Assembly (NCBI RefSeq): GCF_020102855.1
Contig: NZ_JADHZD010000011.1
Location: forward strand, 83,851 to 147,850
Origin: Nocardioides lacusdianchii
GTDB lineage: Bacteria; Actinomycetota; Actinomycetes; Propionibacteriales; Nocardioidaceae
DNA length: 64,000 bases
Reading direction: 5' to 3'
Shown here: piece by piece, positions 61,130-64,000 of the stretch
How positions within the stretch are numbered: position 1 is the first letter of the stretch
Layout: each line of letters starts with the position of its first letter
Position numbers and translations under genes: made by a program
Notes under the pieces: generated by a model
What the model was told of the DNA's origin: nothing
The model's database searches: none
The model's input: the letters and a program-made list of their open reading frames with translations, nothing else

Positions 61130-62275
61130 TCAGCGCACCGCCCGCGACAGCACCGTCGCGGCATCGACGAAGCCGTACGCCTCCTCGCCCGCCTGGGCGG
61201 GGAGGCCTATGCGCACCACCATCGTCCGTGTGGTCGGGTCGACGAGCAGCACCTGGCCGCCGAAGCCGAGCGCGGCGTAGACGTCCTCGCCGACAGACGG
61301 CGCGAGCTGACCGGTGACCTGGCGCAGCGGCTGGCCCTGCGCGTCGACCGCGTCCGTGGCCCCGCGCAGAAGGCCGGGACGGTTCAGCCACCACAGGTAG
61401 CCGTAGGCCGCGTTGTGCGGGGTCGAGGGACGACCGACGGCGTCCGTGACGTAGCCCTTGTCGAGCAGCCGGGTGCCGTACGCCTTGCCCCTGCCGAGCT
61501 GCAGCATGCCGAAGCGGGCGAGGTCGAGGCACGTGGTCTGCAGGCCGTAGAACACCGCCGCGTCGTCGGCCCGGTCGGTGATGAACCGCGTGCGCGCCAT
61601 GCCGAGGGGCTCGAAGAGCCGGGTCCGGGCGTACCTCGCCACCCCCATCCCGGTCGACCTCTCCAGCACCCGCTCCAGCACCTGGATCGCGGCGTTGTTG
61701 TAGGCCCACGCCGTGCCGGGCGCGTGCTGCTGCGACAGCCCGATGGCGTACGCCGTCCGGCTGCGTGCCGCGAGCAGGTCGGCGTAGTCCGACTGCAGCG
61801 ACCAGAAGCGCCCGCTGTCGTTGGCGAGGAGGTTGCGCACCGTCACCGTCGCCGAGGCCGTCCCGCGCCACTGCGGGACGTAGCGCGCGACGCGGTCGTC
61901 GAGGCGCAGGTCGCCGTCGCGCACCGCGATGCCGACCAGGGTGCTCGTCACCGACTTGGTGATGGAGTAGACCTCGCGGGGAGCGTCGCGCCGCAACTGC
62001 CAGTTGTCCTCGCGGACGAGCTTGCCGTTGCGGACCACCGCGAAGCAGGTCGAGTCGCGGCGCCTGGCGACCTGCGCGCCGTCACGGAGGGCACTGCCGC
62101 GGAGACCGACGCTGGCGGGGGAGCGCACCGGCCACCCCTCGACGCGCTTCCCGTCCGTGGCGGGTGCCGAGGCGGCGGTCGCGCTGACGGCGCGGTCCGG
62201 CGGTCCGGCGTACGCCGTGGCGGCCACGATGGCGCCCGCGACGGTGAGGGCTGCGAGGCCACGACGAAGTCCCAT
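61130..62275 (-). CDS. Secreted serine hydrolase (beta-lactamase/esterase family)
   Basis: 381 aa from ATG 62275. Signal peptide about 1-24 (RRGLAALTVAGAIVAATAYAGP) without a lipobox. Class C-like fold: S-x-x-K in YSITKSVTS, Tyr in WAYNNAAIQV and a C-terminal GFGGQVLLVDP. Acts outside the cell as an esterase or peptidase rather than a true beta-lactamase. A TATCCT box (62282-62287, minus strand) 6 nt upstream suggests a leaderless mRNA. It interrupts the usual pdxS-pdxT pairing. Confidence 0.82.
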   Translation of the reverse strand: MGLRRGLAALTVAGAIVAATAYAGPPDRAVSATAASAPATDGKRVEGWPVRSPASVGLRGSALRDGAQVARRRDSTCFAVVRNGKLVREDNWQLRRDAPREVYSITKSVTSTLVGIAVRDGDLRLDDRVARYVPQWRGTASATVTVRNLLANDSGRFWSLQSDYADLLAARSRTAYAIGLSQQHAPGTAWAYNNAAIQVLERVLERSTGMGVARYARTRLFEPLGMARTRFITDRADDAAVFYGLQTTCLDLARFGMLQLGRGKAYGTRLLDKGYVTDAVGRPSTPHNAAYGYLWWLNRPGLLRGATDAVDAQGQPLRQVTGQLAPSVGEDVYAALGFGGQVLLVDPTTRTMVVRIGLPAQAGEEAYGFVDAATVLSRAVR

Positions 62276-62281
62276 GGGCGC

Positions 62282-62335
62282 AGGATACGGCCGGGCCGAC
62301 CCGCCTGAGCATGGATCGACCCGCGGTCCTACCCT
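62282..62335. promoter_or_regulatory. Divergent -10 boxes (serine hydrolase / pdxT)
   Basis: TATCCT on the minus strand at 62282-62287 and TACCCT on the plus strand at 62330-62335, each 6 nt before its start codon. Both genes would be leaderless; no ribosome site is seen for either. Confidence 0.5.
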
Positions 62336-62341
62336 CCCTCT

Positions 62342-62947
62342 GTGCCTGCCGCCCAGCCCACCATCGGCGTCCTCGCCCTCCAGGGCGACGTCCGCGAGCA
62401 CCTCGCGGCGCTGCGCTCGCTCGGTGCCGACGCGATCTCCGTACGCCGCCCCGCCGAGCTCGCGGCCTGCGACGGCCTCGTCCTCCCGGGCGGGGAGTCC
62501 ACGACGATGGTGAAGCTCGCTCGGATCTTCGACCTGCTCGAGCCCCTGCGCGACGCCGTACGAGCGGGCCTGCCCGCGTTCGGCACGTGCGCCGGGATGA
62601 TCCTGCTCGCGGACCGCATCGAGGACGGTGCCGCGGGGCAGGAGACGATCGGCGGCCTGCACCTCACGGTGCGCCGCAACGCCTTCGGGCGCCAGGTCGA
62701 CTCCTTCGAGGAGGACCTGCACGTCGACGGGCTCGACGACCCGGTGCGGGCCGTCTTCATCCGGGCGCCGTGGGTCGAGGCGGTCGAGGACGACGTCGAG
62801 GTGCTCGCGCGCGTGGAGACCGGTCCGGCCGCGGGTAGGATCGTCGCCGTCCGGCAAGGCCCCCTGATGGCGACCTCGTTCCATCCCGAGGTCGGCAGCG
62901 ACGACCGGGTGCACGGCATGTTCGTGGACCTGGTGCGCTCGGCCTGA
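62342..62947 (+). CDS. pdxT: Pyridoxal 5'-phosphate synthase glutaminase subunit
   Basis: 201 aa from GTG 62342. Class I glutaminase: [21 protein letters not shown], nucleophile Cys in [11 protein letters not shown] and FHPEVGSD (His-Glu). Feeds ammonia to PdxS encoded 1.2 kb upstream. Separated from pdxS by the inverted serine hydrolase gene. Confidence 0.95.
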   Translation: MPAAQPTIGVLALQGDVREHLAALRSLGADAISVRRPAELAACDGLVLPGGESTTMVKLARIFDLLEPLRDAVRAGLPAFGTCAGMILLADRIEDGAAGQETIGGLHLTVRRNAFGRQVDSFEEDLHVDGLDDPVRAVFIRAPWVEAVEDDVEVLARVETGPAAGRIVAVRQGPLMATSFHPEVGSDDRVHGMFVDLVRSA

Positions 62948-62983
62948 GCGGACCGACCAGCACGTCGAGAAGAAGAGGGACTC

Positions 62984-63769
62984 ATGTCAGGCCACTCCAA
63001 GTGGGCAACGACCAAGCACAAGAAGGCCGCGATCGACGCCAAGCGCGGCAAGCTCTTCGCCAAGCTCATCAAGAACATCGAGGTGGCGGCCAAGCAGGGC
63101 GGCGGCGACCCCGCCGGCAACCCGACCCTCTACGACGCCATCCAGAAGGCCAAGAAGAGCTCGGTCCCCAACAAGAACATCGACTCCGCCCTCAAGCGCG
63201 GCTCGGGCGCCGAGTCCGGTGGCGTCGACTACAAGACGATCTCCTACGAGGTCTACGGCCCCCAGGGCGTCGCGATCCTCGTCGAGTGCCTCACCGACAA
63301 CACCAACCGTGCCGCGATGGAGGTCCGCACCGCCGTCACCCGCAACGGCGGCACGATGGCCGACCCCGGCTCGGTCTCGCGCCTGTTCACCCGCAAGGGC
63401 ATCGTGGTCGTTCCGAAGTCGCAGGACCACGACGGCACGGTCCGTGAGGTCAGCGAGGACGACGTCCTCGAGGCGACCCTCGACGCCGGCGCGGAGGAGG
63501 TCAACGACCTCGACGAGGCGTTCCAGGTGCAGAGCGAGGCCACCGACGTGGTCGCCGTACGCACCGCGCTCCAGGACGCCGGCATCGACTACGACTCCGC
63601 CGACGTGGAGTTCGTCGCCAGCCTCGAGATCCCCGTCGACGCCGCCGGCGCCGCCAAGGTGCTCCACCTCGTCGACGCGCTCGAGGACCTCGACGACGTG
63701 CAGGACGTCTTCACCAACGTCGACATCCCCGCCGACGTGATGGCCGAGCTCGAGGCCGCCGACGCCTGA
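62984..63769 (+). CDS. YebC/PmpR-family transcriptional regulator / translation factor
   Basis: 261 aa. N-terminal [43 protein letters not shown] is diagnostic. [16 protein letters not shown] and the C-terminal acidic domain are complete. Family members bind DNA and some help ribosomes at proline stretches. In actinobacteria it normally lies between pdxT and ruvC; no ruvC follows here within the window. Confidence 0.93.
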   Translation: MSGHSKWATTKHKKAAIDAKRGKLFAKLIKNIEVAAKQGGGDPAGNPTLYDAIQKAKKSSVPNKNIDSALKRGSGAESGGVDYKTISYEVYGPQGVAILVECLTDNTNRAAMEVRTAVTRNGGTMADPGSVSRLFTRKGIVVVPKSQDHDGTVREVSEDDVLEATLDAGAEEVNDLDEAFQVQSEATDVVAVRTALQDAGIDYDSADVEFVASLEIPVDAAGAAKVLHLVDALEDLDDVQDVFTNVDIPADVMAELEAADA

Positions 63770-63804
63770 CGAGCCGGTCCACCCGCTCGCGCCTCGCGCC
63801 GCCC

Positions 63805-63854
63805 GCCTCTCCCGCTGTGCCCGCCTCTCCCGCTGTGCCCGCCTCTCCCGCTGT
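63805..63854 (+). repeat. 18-bp tandem repeat (2.8 copies)
   Basis: GCCTCTCCCGCTGTGCCC at 63805-63822 and 63823-63840, then 14 bp of a third copy. Located in the 156-bp gap after yebC. No function seen. Confidence 0.75.
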
Positions 63855-63925
63855 AACGCCGGGTTAGTGCTTGGGCGGATTCAACTGGTCGTCGCAACAC
63901 CCCCTGATGTCGGAGGTGTTCACAG

Positions 63926-64000
63926 ATGGCGACGGCGGACTGGAGCAAGAAGACCAGCGATGTTCCCGAGGGTGCGCGTCGGCAGTGGCGTGCTGACAGA
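63926..64000 (+). CDS. Start of unidentified gene (truncated by window edge)
   Basis: ATG 63926 with GGAGG 9 nt upstream opens a frame of 25 codons to the window end (MATADWSKKTSDVPEG...). Too short to identify. It does not look like the start of RuvC, which usually follows yebC in this neighbourhood. Confidence 0.45.
   Translation, partial: MATADWSKKTSDVPEGARRQWRADR

Overview
The window is high-GC actinobacterial DNA, most like Nocardioides or a close relative in the Nocardioidaceae. This rests on strong G/C third-position bias, GTGA/ATGA stop-start couplings, many TANNNT boxes 6-7 nt before start codons (leaderless genes), an SsgA-family protein, a DUF222-HNH gene with dispersed GGTCGAGTAGCC repeats, and the thrS / HIT / pgsA / pdxS / pdxT / yebC neighbourhood. 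The genus is inferred, not proven.

Layout. 1-7.4 kb: a polar amino-acid ABC importer (cut at the left edge), a heterodimeric ABC exporter with split degenerate ATP sites, an SsgA-family regulator and a PGPGW membrane protein. 7457-7528: tRNA-Val(CAC). 7509-22669: a ~15.1 kb integrative element in the 3' end of that tRNA, bounded by 22-bp direct repeats. It has excisionase-like HTH genes and a frameshifted MobF relaxase on the left and a tyrosine integrase on the right. Between them is a cassette-like run of unrelated genes (VanZ-like, PhyH dioxygenase, small lipoproteins, unknowns, UPF0158, two sigma/anti-sigma-like pairs). Each gene or pair is separated by a copy of a GGATCTGCCGCG / TGCCGATGAGCGG repeat, and the run ends at a second, XerD-like recombinase. 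This is the most unusual part of the window.

23-26.1 kb: small proteins and a PAS-PAS-GAF-PP2C (RsbU/SpoIIE-type) phosphatase. 26.2-39.6 kb: a tightly coupled 15-gene minus-strand operon. It makes GGPP, phytoene and lycopene, cyclises the product (CrtYe/Yf), and probably oxidises, glycosylates and acylates it (P450, glycosyltransferase, CrtO-like). It continues without a break into PAP2, UbiA and GGR-type genes, a type III PKS, an ICMT-type methyltransferase, a second FAD enzyme and Idi. The last part resembles the Streptomyces griseus srsABC phenolic-lipid genes. A MerR-DICT regulator is divergent from the operon.

40-49 kb: HAD hydrolase, MSMEG_6728-like protein, YihY/BrkB protein, SDR, then a minus-strand operon of four glycosyltransferases ending in a CYP152-type peroxygenase P450. 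49-64 kb: thrS, a MalY-type aminotransferase, repeats plus DUF222-HNH, a phosphotransferase with a disrupted tail, a lipoprotein, GNAT, HIT, an alanine-dehydrogenase-like gene, IMPase, pgsA, pdxS, a serine hydrolase, pdxT, yebC, and the start of an unidentified gene at the right edge.
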